This document shows, one piece after another, positions 1 through 5,430 of a DNA stretch of 5,432 nt. The notes under the pieces are model-generated. The model did no database searches and was not told the DNA's origin. It saw nothing but the letters and a program-made list of their open reading frames with translations. The position numbers and the translations under genes are program-made. Numbering within the stretch: the stretch's first letter is position 1; each line of letters begins with the position of its first letter. Origin of the DNA: JAIBBG01 sp046304755 (GTDB lineage: Bacteria > Bacteroidota > Bacteroidia > Flavobacteriales_D > Sanyastnellaceae); NCBI GenBank assembly GCA_046304755.1, contig JBKCDO010000193.1, positions 1-5,432 on the forward strand. The letters are read 5' to 3'.

Positions 1-47
1 TTGTGATGCCGCAGGTTTAGCCCAGCGCAACCCGCGCCGAAACACAA

Positions 48-63
48 GTTGGCATTTGCCAAC
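48..63. repeat. Short palindromic dyad, 7-bp arms
   Basis: GTTGGCA and TGCCAAC form perfect 7-bp arms around a two-base TT spacer. The same core, TTGGCA/TGCCAA, returns in the larger inverted repeat at 147-225. It could be a protein-binding dyad or the end of a dispersed element. No gene lies next to it within the window, so a regulatory role cannot be assigned. Confidence 0.5.
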
Positions 64-146
64 TATACGCAATACTTACTTGGTAAAAACCACAACGAGA
101 TTCCGCAATGGCTAGCCGCGCCAAGCCCGCGCGATGCGAGCCCCCC

Positions 147-225
147 TTGGCAACATTTTCAACTTCACTTCGAGTTTGTTGCCAACTTTGACAACACTTT
201 TTCTTTTTTCTTGAAAATGTTGCCA
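147..225. repeat. Inverted repeat with two competing pairings
   Basis: The left arm at 148-162 (TGGCAACATTTTCAA) is a perfect 15-bp inverted match to 211-225, with a 48-base spacer. Part of the same left arm, 147-155 (TTGGCAACA), is also a perfect 9-bp inverted match to 177-185 inside that spacer. The two pairings share bases and cannot form together. Neither is followed by a T-run on either strand, so it does not look like an intrinsic terminator. No open gene follows in the plus direction. A dispersed repeat, a small RNA or a DNA-level element are all possible. Confidence 0.6.
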
Positions 226-238
226 GGAAATTAACCGC

Positions 239-271
239 TCTGCTAACCATTTATTCTCCGAGGTTAGCAGA
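239..271. repeat. 10-bp perfect hairpin
   Basis: TCTGCTAACC at 239-248 and GGTTAGCAGA at 262-271 pair perfectly around a 13-base loop. There is no T-run after it on either strand, so it is not a standard rho-independent terminator. It sits immediately beside the larger inverted repeat and may belong to the same element. Confidence 0.55.
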
Positions 272-346
272 AAGTATCAGAAACAAAAACAGATCAGAAT
301 CAGTCCTACCGGCACACGTCTCCAACACAAAATTCCTCCCCCTCTT

Positions 347-388
347 CGCCACTCGCCATTCGCCACTCGCCACTCGCCACTCGCCACT
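347..388. repeat. Six tandem copies of a 7-bp unit
   Basis: The unit CGCCACT (AGTGGCG on the minus strand) is repeated six times without gaps. Five copies are identical and the second copy (354-360) has one C-to-T change. The array begins directly where the T-run of the tRNA terminator ends, so it lies just beyond the end of the tRNA transcript. Such short arrays change copy number easily by replication slippage. The minus-strand translation (SGEWRVA repeats) is a by-product, not a protein. Confidence 0.85.
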
Positions 389-416
389 AAAAAAGGCCCT
401 CGGTTTCCCAAGAGCC
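389..416 (-). terminator. Rho-independent terminator of the tRNA-Pro gene
   Basis: Read on the minus strand, a 9-bp stem (GGCTCTTGG with CCGAGGGCC, two G-T pairs) closes a GAAA tetraloop and is followed by six T. It lies 12 bases beyond the tRNA 3' end and fits termination of the tRNA transcript. Confidence 0.88.
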
Positions 417-428
417 TTCCTCAAAAAG

Positions 429-501
429 TCGGGATGACACGACTCGAACGTGCGACCACACGCCCCCCAGACGTGTACTCTACCAACTGAGCTACATCCC
501 G
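429..501 (-). tRNA. tRNA-Pro, anticodon GGG
   Basis: The minus strand folds into a complete 73-base cloverleaf. The acceptor stem is CGGGATG with CATCCCG. The D arm is GCTC-AGTTGGTA-GAGT, the anticodon stem CACGT with GCGTG, and the T arm GCACG-TTCGAGT-CGTGT. The discriminator base is A. The anticodon loop reads CTGGGGG, giving anticodon GGG at 466-468, which decodes CCC and CCU proline codons. The C1-G72 pair with G at position 37 is usual for bacterial tRNA-Pro. The 3' CCA is not encoded (CTT follows the discriminator), so CCA must be added by a nucleotidyltransferase. The gene has its own terminator at 389-416 and is separated from the upstream lipoprotein gene by another terminator, so it appears to be a single-gene unit. 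Confidence 0.96.
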
Positions 502-541
502 ATACACTAAAAACCGAAGGCCACTGTCTTCTTCGAGGGCG

Positions 542-573
542 CGAAAATAAGCGCGTTTCGTAAATCACACCAA
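542..573 (-). promoter_or_regulatory. Possible tRNA-Pro promoter
   Basis: On the minus strand, TTG (573-571) is followed after 21 bases by TATTTTCG (549-542), one mismatch from the Bacteroidota -7 box TAnnTTTG. Transcription would begin near 535 and give a 5' leader of roughly 34 bases before the tRNA. The TTG overlaps the T-run of the preceding terminator. The boxes are imperfect, so this is tentative. Confidence 0.3.
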
Positions 574-600
574 AAAAAAGCCCCTGAACACGTCAGAGGC
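572..600 (-). terminator. Rho-independent terminator of the small lipoprotein gene
   Basis: On the minus strand, an 8-bp stem (GCCTCTGA with TCAGGGGC, one T-G pair) with a 5-base loop is followed by eight T. It starts 22 bases after the stop codon of the lipoprotein gene and separates that gene from the tRNA downstream. Confidence 0.9.
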
Positions 601-622
601 TTGGTCTATTTCACTGGCGTGA

Positions 623-1009
623 TTATTCAATCACAACCGTCTCTTCATTGGTCTTCATCTCTTCAATCTTGATGATGCCCTCGCCCTCTAGCGAGCCCTT
701 CTTGGCCTCAATGTCCAACACCGCAAAACCGGCCTGACCTTCCTGGTAATAATCGCTGAAATCGAAACTGGCCTTGCCTGTTCCGTTGGTTACTTGCGTC
801 GTATCAAAACGGATTTCATTGGTCGGTGGAGGGGTCTCCGAAGAAACCGCATACAATCGAACAGAAGCACCGGGCACCGCCTCGCCGTCCTCATTCACCA
901 CTGTAATCACCGCTATCGTCGGCTGATCTTTCTTGCATCCATTGAACGTAATACCCACTGATGCCAACAGCGCTGTTCCCAAAATGAATCGAATTGTAGT
1001 CTTCATCAT
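623..1009 (-). CDS. Small lipoprotein with a carboxypeptidase-regulatory-like beta-sandwich domain
   Basis: This is a predicted 128-residue envelope lipoprotein of unknown specific function. Residues 1-24 form a lipoprotein signal peptide: a basic start (MMKTTIR), a hydrophobic core and the lipobox FNGC, with lipidated Cys25. The mature part starts CKKDQ, a lysine/acid pattern faintly like the Bacteroidota surface-lipoprotein export signal. Residues 31-53 (ITVVNEDGEAVPGASVRLY) and 69-84 (DTTQVTNGTGKASFDF) match the pattern of carboxypeptidase-regulatory or transthyretin-like beta-sandwich domains, which are common in secreted Bacteroidota proteins. The rest is acidic and rich in Glu and Lys. 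I chose the ATG at 1009; an ATG directly after it is equally possible. A TTG at 1018 lies inside a predicted promoter box and is unlikely to be the start. The gene is transcribed divergently from the isomerase gene and has its own terminator. Existence of the gene is well supported; its role is unknown. Confidence 0.82.
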   Translation of the reverse strand: MMKTTIRFILGTALLASVGITFNGCKKDQPTIAVITVVNEDGEAVPGASVRLYAVSSETPPPTNEIRFDTTQVTNGTGKASFDFSDYYQEGQAGFAVLDIEAKKGSLEGEGIIKIEEMKTNEETVVIE

Positions 1010-1015
1010 AGCTCG

Positions 1016-1044
1016 CAAATTTAATCAAACAATGCAACGTTCAA
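1016..1044 (-). promoter_or_regulatory. Bacteroidota-type promoter of the small lipoprotein gene
   Basis: On the minus strand, TTG (1044-1042) is followed after 18 bases by TAAATTTG (1023-1016), a perfect match to the TAnnTTTG -7 box. The last G is only six bases before the ATG at 1009, so transcription would begin at or very near the start codon. The spacing is the same as in the pdhA promoter. Confidence 0.6.
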
Positions 1045-1105
1045 CTATTTTCTAAAGGTCCCCTTTTCTTGCTGTCAGCATGGGGTTGTTCAAAAGCCGC
1101 GCTCC

Positions 1106-1134
1106 CTGTTCGCCCGCTTTCTTTATTACCTTCG
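1106..1134 (+). promoter_or_regulatory. Weak candidate promoter of the isomerase-pheS pair
   Basis: CTG (1106-1108), 18 bases, then TACCTTCG (1127-1134) matches the TTG/TAnnTTTG pattern with one mismatch in each box. Its distance to the ATG at 1153 is the same as in the pdhA promoter (18 bases between box and ATG). The agreement in spacing is the main support; the boxes themselves are poor. Confidence 0.25.
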
Positions 1135-1152
1135 GGCCCTCATTGTTTTACC

Positions 1153-1938
1153 ATGAAAAGACTTCACATCGCTCTCTTCGGTTGCGCGGCCTTCGCCATT
1201 TTCTGCAACGCCTCCGGCTGCAAAAGCAAAAGCGAAACTCCGGCTAAAACGGAATCCGCTCAAACAACTCCTACCACCACTCCGGCACCGGCTGAAGCAC
1301 CGGCCGCCACTGCCCCAACCGGCGATGCTCCCCTGGTGAAAGTGCACACCAAATTCGGCGACATGACCGTCATGCTCTATAACGAGACCCCCAAACACCG
1401 CGATAACTTCCTCAAACTGGTGAATGAGAAATTCTACGACAACCTGCTCTTCCACCGGTGTATCAAAGGATTCATGATTCAAGGTGGCGACCCGCAAAGC
1501 CGCGGCGCTGCACAAGGACAAATGCTCGGCTCCGGCGGTCCGGGTTATACCATTCCCGCAGAATTCAACGCGAACCTCGCACACAAGCGCGGCGCCCTGT
1601 GCGCTGCTCGCCAAGGTGATCAGGTGAATCCGAAGAAAGAATCCAGCGGCAGTCAGTTCTACATCGTTCAAGGACAAACATGGACCGACATGCAACTGGG
1701 CCAAATTGAATTGAACATCGGTCGAACCAACCCCGGCTTTAAATACTCCGACGCCCAAAAACAAGCCTACAAAACCGTTGGCGGCACAGCACAGCTCGAT
1801 ATGGAATACACCGTATTCGGTGAAGTCATAGAAGGCATGGCTGTAATCGACAGCATCAATAACCAAAAAACCATGCGCGATCGCCCATTGAGCGATATTA
1901 CCATGAGCATGGAAGTGATTAAAAAGAGCGGCAAGTAA
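1153..1938 (+). CDS. Cyclophilin-type peptidyl-prolyl cis-trans isomerase, lipoprotein
   Basis: This 261-residue protein is predicted to catalyse cis-trans isomerisation of proline peptide bonds during folding of envelope proteins. Residues 1-22 are a lipoprotein signal peptide with lipobox ASGC and lipidated Cys23, so it should be anchored on the periplasmic side of a membrane or at the surface. Residues 24-60 are a flexible Thr/Ala/Pro/Glu tether. The cyclophilin domain spans about 61-258. It has the signature FHRCIKGFMIQGGD (100-113) with catalytic Arg102 and pocket residues Phe107, Met108 and Gln110, then SGSQFYIV (165-172) and EYTVFGEVIEGM (218-229). By alignment with human CypA, Trp121 is replaced by Gln214 and His126 by Tyr219, which suggests low cyclosporin sensitivity. 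About 36 extra residues lie between Gln168 and Tyr219, a form I associate with Bacteroidota members. The frame extends upstream to a TTG at 1069, but that would bury the signal peptide, so ATG 1153 is preferred. It overlaps pheS by one base. Confidence 0.93.
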   Translation: MKRLHIALFGCAAFAIFCNASGCKSKSETPAKTESAQTTPTTTPAPAEAPAATAPTGDAPLVKVHTKFGDMTVMLYNETPKHRDNFLKLVNEKFYDNLLFHRCIKGFMIQGGDPQSRGAAQGQMLGSGGPGYTIPAEFNANLAHKRGALCAARQGDQVNPKKESSGSQFYIVQGQTWTDMQLGQIELNIGRTNPGFKYSDAQKQAYKTVGGTAQLDMEYTVFGEVIEGMAVIDSINNQKTMRDRPLSDITMSMEVIKKSGK

Positions 1939-2963
1939 TGCAAGACCGTATTCAAGAGCTTCTCGGCGAAATCGCTGCATACACCGCTGCTTCCCCTGAA
2001 GCAGTGGAACAATTTCGCATCCACTACCTCGGGCGTAAAGGGGTGCTGAATGATCTCTTTGAAGCGTTCAAAGCCGTTCCCGGCGATCAAAAGAAAGTGC
2101 TTGGACAAGAGTTGAATAAACTCAAAATTGCCGTGCAGGAAAAACTCGATAGCCTGCAACAGGCTAACACTTCAACAGTAGGAAAAAGCGAAGGCTTCGA
2201 CTGGAGTCGCCCCACCGGAGCGCTGCCATTGGGCACCCGCCACCCGCTGGCTATCGTGCGTCAGGAAATCCTCGACATCTTTTCGCGCATTGGCTTCACC
2301 GTGGCCGATGGACCTGAAATCGAAGACGACTGGCACGTGTTCTCCGGACTCAACTTTCCGCCCGAGCATCCGGCGCGCGACATGCAAGACACGTTTTTCA
2401 TTCATAAACCCACGCAAGAGGGTGAGAAGGAAATGGTGCTGCGCACCCACACCAGCAGCGTGCAAGTGCGCGCCATGGAAAACCAACAACCGCCGCTGCG
2501 CATCGTGATGCCCGGCCGTGTGTACCGCAATGAAGCCGTGAGTTCACGCGCCCATTGCCAGTTTCACCAAATTGAAGGATTGTATATCGATGAAGGCGTT
2601 TCGTTTGCTGACATGAAACAAACGCTGCAATATTTTACACAGGAGTTTTTCGGGAAGGCCAAAATACGCCTGCGCCCCTCCTATTTCCCATTCACTGAAC
2701 CCAGTGCCGAAATGGACGTCTACTGGGGGCTTAACAGTGAGGCAGACTATCGAATTACCAAAGGCACCGGATGGCTCGAAATCATGGGGTGCGGCATGGT
2801 GGATCCGGCAGTCTTGAGTGCCAGTGGCATCGACCCTGAGCGCTACAGCGGTTTTGCATTCGGTATGGGTATCGAACGCATCACCATGTTGCGCTATCAG
2901 ATCGACGACCTGCGCATGTTTTTTGAAAATGACGTGCGGTTTTTGCGCCAGTTTCAAGGTTAG
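1938..2963 (+). CDS. pheS: Phenylalanyl-tRNA synthetase alpha subunit
   Basis: PheS is the catalytic subunit of the cytoplasmic alpha2-beta2 class II synthetase that charges tRNA-Phe with phenylalanine using ATP. The 341 residues match the usual bacterial length (about 327-350). Residues 1-85 form the N-terminal coiled-coil arm that contacts tRNA. The catalytic core follows: motif 1 near 102-120, LRTHTSSVQVRAM (168-180), motif 2 RVYRNEAVSSRAHCQFHQIEG (194-214, the R-x-E loop that binds ATP), FRPSYFPFTEPSAE-like RLRPSYFPFTEPSAEMDVYW (244-263), GCGMVDP (284-290) and motif 3 GFAFGMGIERITMLR (305-319). Ala307 corresponds to E. coli Ala294 in the Phe pocket and is the normal residue. The ATG overlaps the TAA of the isomerase gene (TAATG), suggesting translational coupling. 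pheT is not adjacent, unlike in E. coli. No clear terminator follows; only a weak bulged stem is visible just after the stop. Confidence 0.98.
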   Translation: MQDRIQELLGEIAAYTAASPEAVEQFRIHYLGRKGVLNDLFEAFKAVPGDQKKVLGQELNKLKIAVQEKLDSLQQANTSTVGKSEGFDWSRPTGALPLGTRHPLAIVRQEILDIFSRIGFTVADGPEIEDDWHVFSGLNFPPEHPARDMQDTFFIHKPTQEGEKEMVLRTHTSSVQVRAMENQQPPLRIVMPGRVYRNEAVSSRAHCQFHQIEGLYIDEGVSFADMKQTLQYFTQEFFGKAKIRLRPSYFPFTEPSAEMDVYWGLNSEADYRITKGTGWLEIMGCGMVDPAVLSASGIDPERYSGFAFGMGIERITMLRYQIDDLRMFFENDVRFLRQFQG

Positions 2964-3015
2964 CACGGCGCAATCGCTACCATTTTCAAGCCCCCACATT
3001 AAATCATTATCCTGA

Positions 3016-3044
3016 TTGTAGAACATCGGTCAGGACTATATTTG
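3016..3044 (+). promoter_or_regulatory. Bacteroidota-type promoter of pdhA-pdhC
   Basis: TTG (3016-3018) is followed after 18 bases by TATATTTG (3037-3044), a perfect match to TAnnTTTG. Transcription would start about 3050, leaving a leader of roughly 12 bases before the ATG at 3063. A small 5-bp dyad (AATCA 3002-3006 with TGATT 3013-3017) overlaps the TTG box and could be a regulator site, though this is weak. Confidence 0.65.
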
Positions 3045-3062
3045 TAACCCTTAGAAAAACAC

Positions 3063-4103
3063 ATGGCTACTGATATCGCCACAGGCAAAGCGTCAAGCCC
3101 GAAAGCGGCTGCGACAACCAAATTCGGCAAGGATACCTACATCAAGTGGTATCGTGAAATGCTGCTCATGCGCCGCTTCGAAGAGAAGTGCGGGCATCTT
3201 TACATCCAACAAAAATTCGGCGGATTCTGCCACCTGTACATCGGACAAGAAGCGATTCTTTCCGGTATGATGGCCGCGATTCGCCCAAGCGATAAGGTGA
3301 TTACCGCCTACCGCGATCATGCTCACCCGCTGGTGATGGGCTCTGATCCGAACAAGGTAATGGCCGAGCTTTACGGTAAGGCTACCGGTCTTTCCAAAGG
3401 AAAAGGCGGTTCGATGCACATGTTCGACAAAGAGCGTAACCTCTTTGGAGGCCACGGTATCGTGGGAGCACAAATCCCTATGGGCGCCGGTATCGCGTTC
3501 GCAGATAAGTACAACGGCAACGACAACGTCACCCTCACCTTCTTCGGTGATGGTGCTGCCCGTCAAGGTGCTTTGTTTGAAACCTTCAACATGGCCATGA
3601 CCTGGAAGCTTCCGGCGATTTTCATTATTGAGAACAACCAGTACGCCATGGGTACATCGGTAGAACGCACGTCAAACGTGACCGATCTATCAACACTCGG
3701 TGCATCGTTCGAGATGCCATCCGAAACTGTTGATGGTATGCGTCCGGAAGCCGTGTGTGAAGCGATCGAGCGCGCTGCTGACCGCGCACGCCGTGGTGAT
3801 GGACCAACACTGCTCGATATCAAAACATATCGCTACAAAGGTCACTCGATGAGCGACCCTCAGAAATACCGCACCAAGGATGAGGTGGCGGAATACCAAA
3901 ACCAAGACCCGATTGAACACGTGTTGCGCGTAATCCGCGAAAACAAGTGGATGACCGAAGCCGAAATCGAAGGAGTCGAAAACGAAATCAAAGAAGTAGT
4001 TGAAGCATCAGTGAAGTTCGCTGAAGAATCGCCACTTCCAACGGCAGACGAACTCTACAAGGATGTCTACATGCAGGAAGACTATCCGTACGTGAACGAC
4101 TAA
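3063..4103 (+). CDS. pdhA: Pyruvate dehydrogenase E1 component, alpha subunit
   Basis: PdhA, together with E1 beta, forms the thiamine-diphosphate enzyme that decarboxylates pyruvate and transfers the acetyl group to lipoyl groups of E2. The 346 residues fit the alpha subunit of the heterotetrameric (alpha2-beta2) E1, not the long single-chain E1 of E. coli. Visible landmarks are HLYIGQEA (57-64), YRDHAHPL (83-90), GKGGSMHMFD (113-122), GGHGIVGAQIPMGAG (129-143) and the thiamine-diphosphate/Mg motif running from GDG (162-164) to NN (191-192). The loop YKGHSMSDPQKYRTKDE (258-274) corresponds to the segment that is phosphorylated in mitochondrial E1 alpha; no kinase is seen here. The first 20 or so residues are an Ala/Lys/Thr-rich extension ahead of the conserved start of the domain (DTYIKWYREML). 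The start at 3063 fits the promoter just upstream. It could in principle be the alpha subunit of a related 2-oxoacid dehydrogenase, but the sequence and the downstream E2 favour pyruvate. Confidence 0.95.
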   Translation: MATDIATGKASSPKAAATTKFGKDTYIKWYREMLLMRRFEEKCGHLYIQQKFGGFCHLYIGQEAILSGMMAAIRPSDKVITAYRDHAHPLVMGSDPNKVMAELYGKATGLSKGKGGSMHMFDKERNLFGGHGIVGAQIPMGAGIAFADKYNGNDNVTLTFFGDGAARQGALFETFNMAMTWKLPAIFIIENNQYAMGTSVERTSNVTDLSTLGASFEMPSETVDGMRPEAVCEAIERAADRARRGDGPTLLDIKTYRYKGHSMSDPQKYRTKDEVAEYQNQDPIEHVLRVIRENKWMTEAEIEGVENEIKEVVEASVKFAEESPLPTADELYKDVYMQEDYPYVND

Positions 4104-4138
4104 TATCATTTCAAGAATAAACCGCAAGAGCAAAAGAC

Positions 4139-5398
4139 ATGGCAGAAATAGTACGCATGCCCAAACTGAGCGATACCATGACAGAAGGTACCGTTGCAGC
4201 CTGGCACAAGAAAGTGGGCGATAAAGTGAAGAGTGGTGAAGTGCTCGCCGAAATCGAAACCGACAAGGCGACCATGGAATTCGAATCATTTCAAGACGGT
4301 GTGCTGTTGCACATCGGCGTAGACAAAGGCAAGACAGCCAAAGTCGATTCTATCCTGGCCATTTTGGGTAAAGAAGGCGAAGATGTTGCCGCACTGATTG
4401 CTTCTGATGCAGCGGCAATTCCTGCAGCAGCCGCACCTGCGCCTGTTGCTGCTTCATCGGCGCCTGTTCCTGCGGCAGCCCCTGCGGCAGTTGCGGTCCC
4501 TGCCCCGGTTGCAGTAGCCTCAGCTTCAAGCAACGGTCGCCTGAAAGCATCGCCCCTAGCTAAGAAAATTGCGGAAGAAAAAGGCATCGATATCGGACGC
4601 GTTGCCGGCAGTGGTGATGGCGGACGCATCGTTCGTCGCGACGTCGAAAATTATTCCCCTGCTGCTGCAGCAAGCACAGCTCCTACCTACGTCCCTGCAT
4701 TCATACCTGCAGGCACCGAGCGCTACACGGAAGAAAACGTGTCGCAAATGCGCAAAACCATCGCACGTCGTTTGGCAGAGAGCAAGTTCACCGCGCCACA
4801 TTTCTATTTGACGATGGAAATTGACATGGACAACGCCATGGCAGCCCGCAAGGCCATCAATGATAGTGGAACTGCAAAGATTTCCTTCAACGACATGGTA
4901 GTGAAGGCATGTGCTATGGCACTGCGTCAGCACCCGAAAGTGAACTCATCGTGGAGAGGTGACACTATCCGCTACAACGAGCACGTTCACATTGGTGTTG
5001 CGGTAGCCGTTGATGAAGGTCTGCTGGTTCCTGTAGTTCGCTTTGCGAACGAAAAAGGTCTATCTCAGATTGGCGCTGAAGTCAAGTCGTTTGCTGAAAA
5101 AGCGAAGAGCAAAAAATTACAACCGAGCGATTGGGAAGGCAACACCTTTACTATTTCTAACCTGGGAATGTTCGGTATCGAAGAATTCACTGCCATCATC
5201 AACCCACCGGATGCCTGCATCCTTGCAGTGGGCGGAATCAAGGCTGTTCCCGTTGTGAAAAACGGCGCAGTTGTTCCTGGTAATGTGATGAAAGTAACCC
5301 TAAGCTGTGATCACCGTGTAGTCGATGGCGCCTCAGGTGCCGCGTTCCTCCAAACGCTGAAGGCGTTTTTGGAGAATCCGGTGATGATGTTGGTATAG
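4139..5398 (+). CDS. pdhC: Pyruvate dehydrogenase E2, dihydrolipoamide acetyltransferase
   Basis: E2 forms the core of the pyruvate dehydrogenase complex and moves the acetyl group from lipoamide to CoA, making acetyl-CoA in the cytoplasm. The 419 residues show the full domain order. There is a single lipoyl domain (about 1-78) with the lipoylation site Lys43 in EIETDKATME. A mobile Ala/Pro/Val linker covers about 88-130. The peripheral-subunit-binding domain (about 134-171) has ASPLAKKIAEEKGID and GSGDGGRIVRRDV. A second short linker is followed by the catalytic acyltransferase domain (about 196-419), with TISNLGMFGIEEFTAIINPP (337-356) and the active-site motif SCDHRVVDG (389-397; His392 and Asp396). 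Many E2 proteins carry two or three lipoyl domains; this one has one. It starts 35 bases after pdhA with no terminator between them, so the two are probably co-transcribed. No E1 beta gene lies between or before them. Confidence 0.96.
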   Translation: MAEIVRMPKLSDTMTEGTVAAWHKKVGDKVKSGEVLAEIETDKATMEFESFQDGVLLHIGVDKGKTAKVDSILAILGKEGEDVAALIASDAAAIPAAAAPAPVAASSAPVPAAAPAAVAVPAPVAVASASSNGRLKASPLAKKIAEEKGIDIGRVAGSGDGGRIVRRDVENYSPAAAASTAPTYVPAFIPAGTERYTEENVSQMRKTIARRLAESKFTAPHFYLTMEIDMDNAMAARKAINDSGTAKISFNDMVVKACAMALRQHPKVNSSWRGDTIRYNEHVHIGVAVAVDEGLLVPVVRFANEKGLSQIGAEVKSFAEKAKSKKLQPSDWEGNTFTISNLGMFGIEEFTAIINPPDACILAVGGIKAVPVVKNGAVVPGNVMKVTLSCDHRVVDGASGAAFLQTLKAFLENPVMMLV

Positions 5399-5430
5399 TG
5401 AAATGGTGAAATGGTGAGAGGGTGAAATGG
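5399..5430. repeat. Four tandem copies of an 8-bp unit after pdhC
   Basis: Directly after the pdhC stop codon the unit TGAAATGG occurs four times without gaps (5399-5406, 5407-5414, 5415-5422 and 5423-5430). The third copy differs (TGAGAGGG). The array may continue past the window edge. It is a non-coding short-period repeat, comparable in position and G-rich orientation with the 7-bp array at 347-388. Confidence 0.8.

Larger units (their letters stand above)
1..388. other. Intergenic region with inverted and tandem repeats, no convincing gene
   Basis: This 388-base stretch has no reading frame that looks like a real protein and no frame that clearly enters from the left edge. A 77-codon minus-strand frame and a 61-codon plus-strand frame exist, but they span the inverted repeats, have no recognisable domain and have odd composition. 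The stretch holds a short dyad (48-63), a longer inverted repeat with an alternative inner partner (147-225), a 10-bp hairpin (239-271), a 16-base pyrimidine run (about 197-212) and a 7-bp tandem repeat (347-388). The hexamer TTGGCA or its complement recurs at about 50, 148, 180 and 220, which suggests a structured or dispersed intergenic element. I see nothing specific in 272-346. Confidence 0.6.

Noticed and set aside
49..234. 61-codon plus-strand frame starting with TTG
   Set aside because: It has no promoter or ribosome-binding signal, starts inside a palindrome, and its composition and sequence do not resemble a protein family.
17..250. 77-codon minus-strand frame with a GGAG-like sequence before its ATG
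   Set aside because: It runs straight through the inverted repeats, begins in the loop of a hairpin, has no promoter box upstream and shows no recognisable domain. It is more likely a by-product of a structured intergenic element.
347..388. CRISPR-like repeat array
   Set aside because: The units are 7 bp and directly adjacent, without spacers, which is a simple tandem repeat.
389..501. Integration (att) site at the tRNA 3' end
   Set aside because: The terminator and tRNA are intact, and I found no repeated copy of the tRNA 3' end in the window and no integrase or phage gene.
251..568. Minus-strand frame containing SGEWRVA repeats
   Set aside because: It covers the tRNA gene, both sides of its terminator and the 7-bp tandem array, so the translation is an artefact of these elements.
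1069..1152. 28-codon upstream extension of the isomerase gene from a TTG
   Set aside because: It would place the clear lipoprotein signal peptide (starting at ATG 1153) inside the protein, and the extension looks like untranslated sequence.
1126..1980. 284-codon minus-strand frame opposite the isomerase gene
   Set aside because: It lies antisense to a well-supported cyclophilin gene and has no family motifs. Its length follows from the codon pattern of the plus-strand gene.
2958..2986. Possible terminator after pheS
   Set aside because: GGTTAGC and GCTACC can pair only with a bulge, and just four T follow. It is too weak to call, so read-through towards pdhA is possible.
2544..3026. 160-codon minus-strand frame opposite the end of pheS
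   Set aside because: It is antisense to the conserved catalytic core of PheS and has no motif or promoter of its own.
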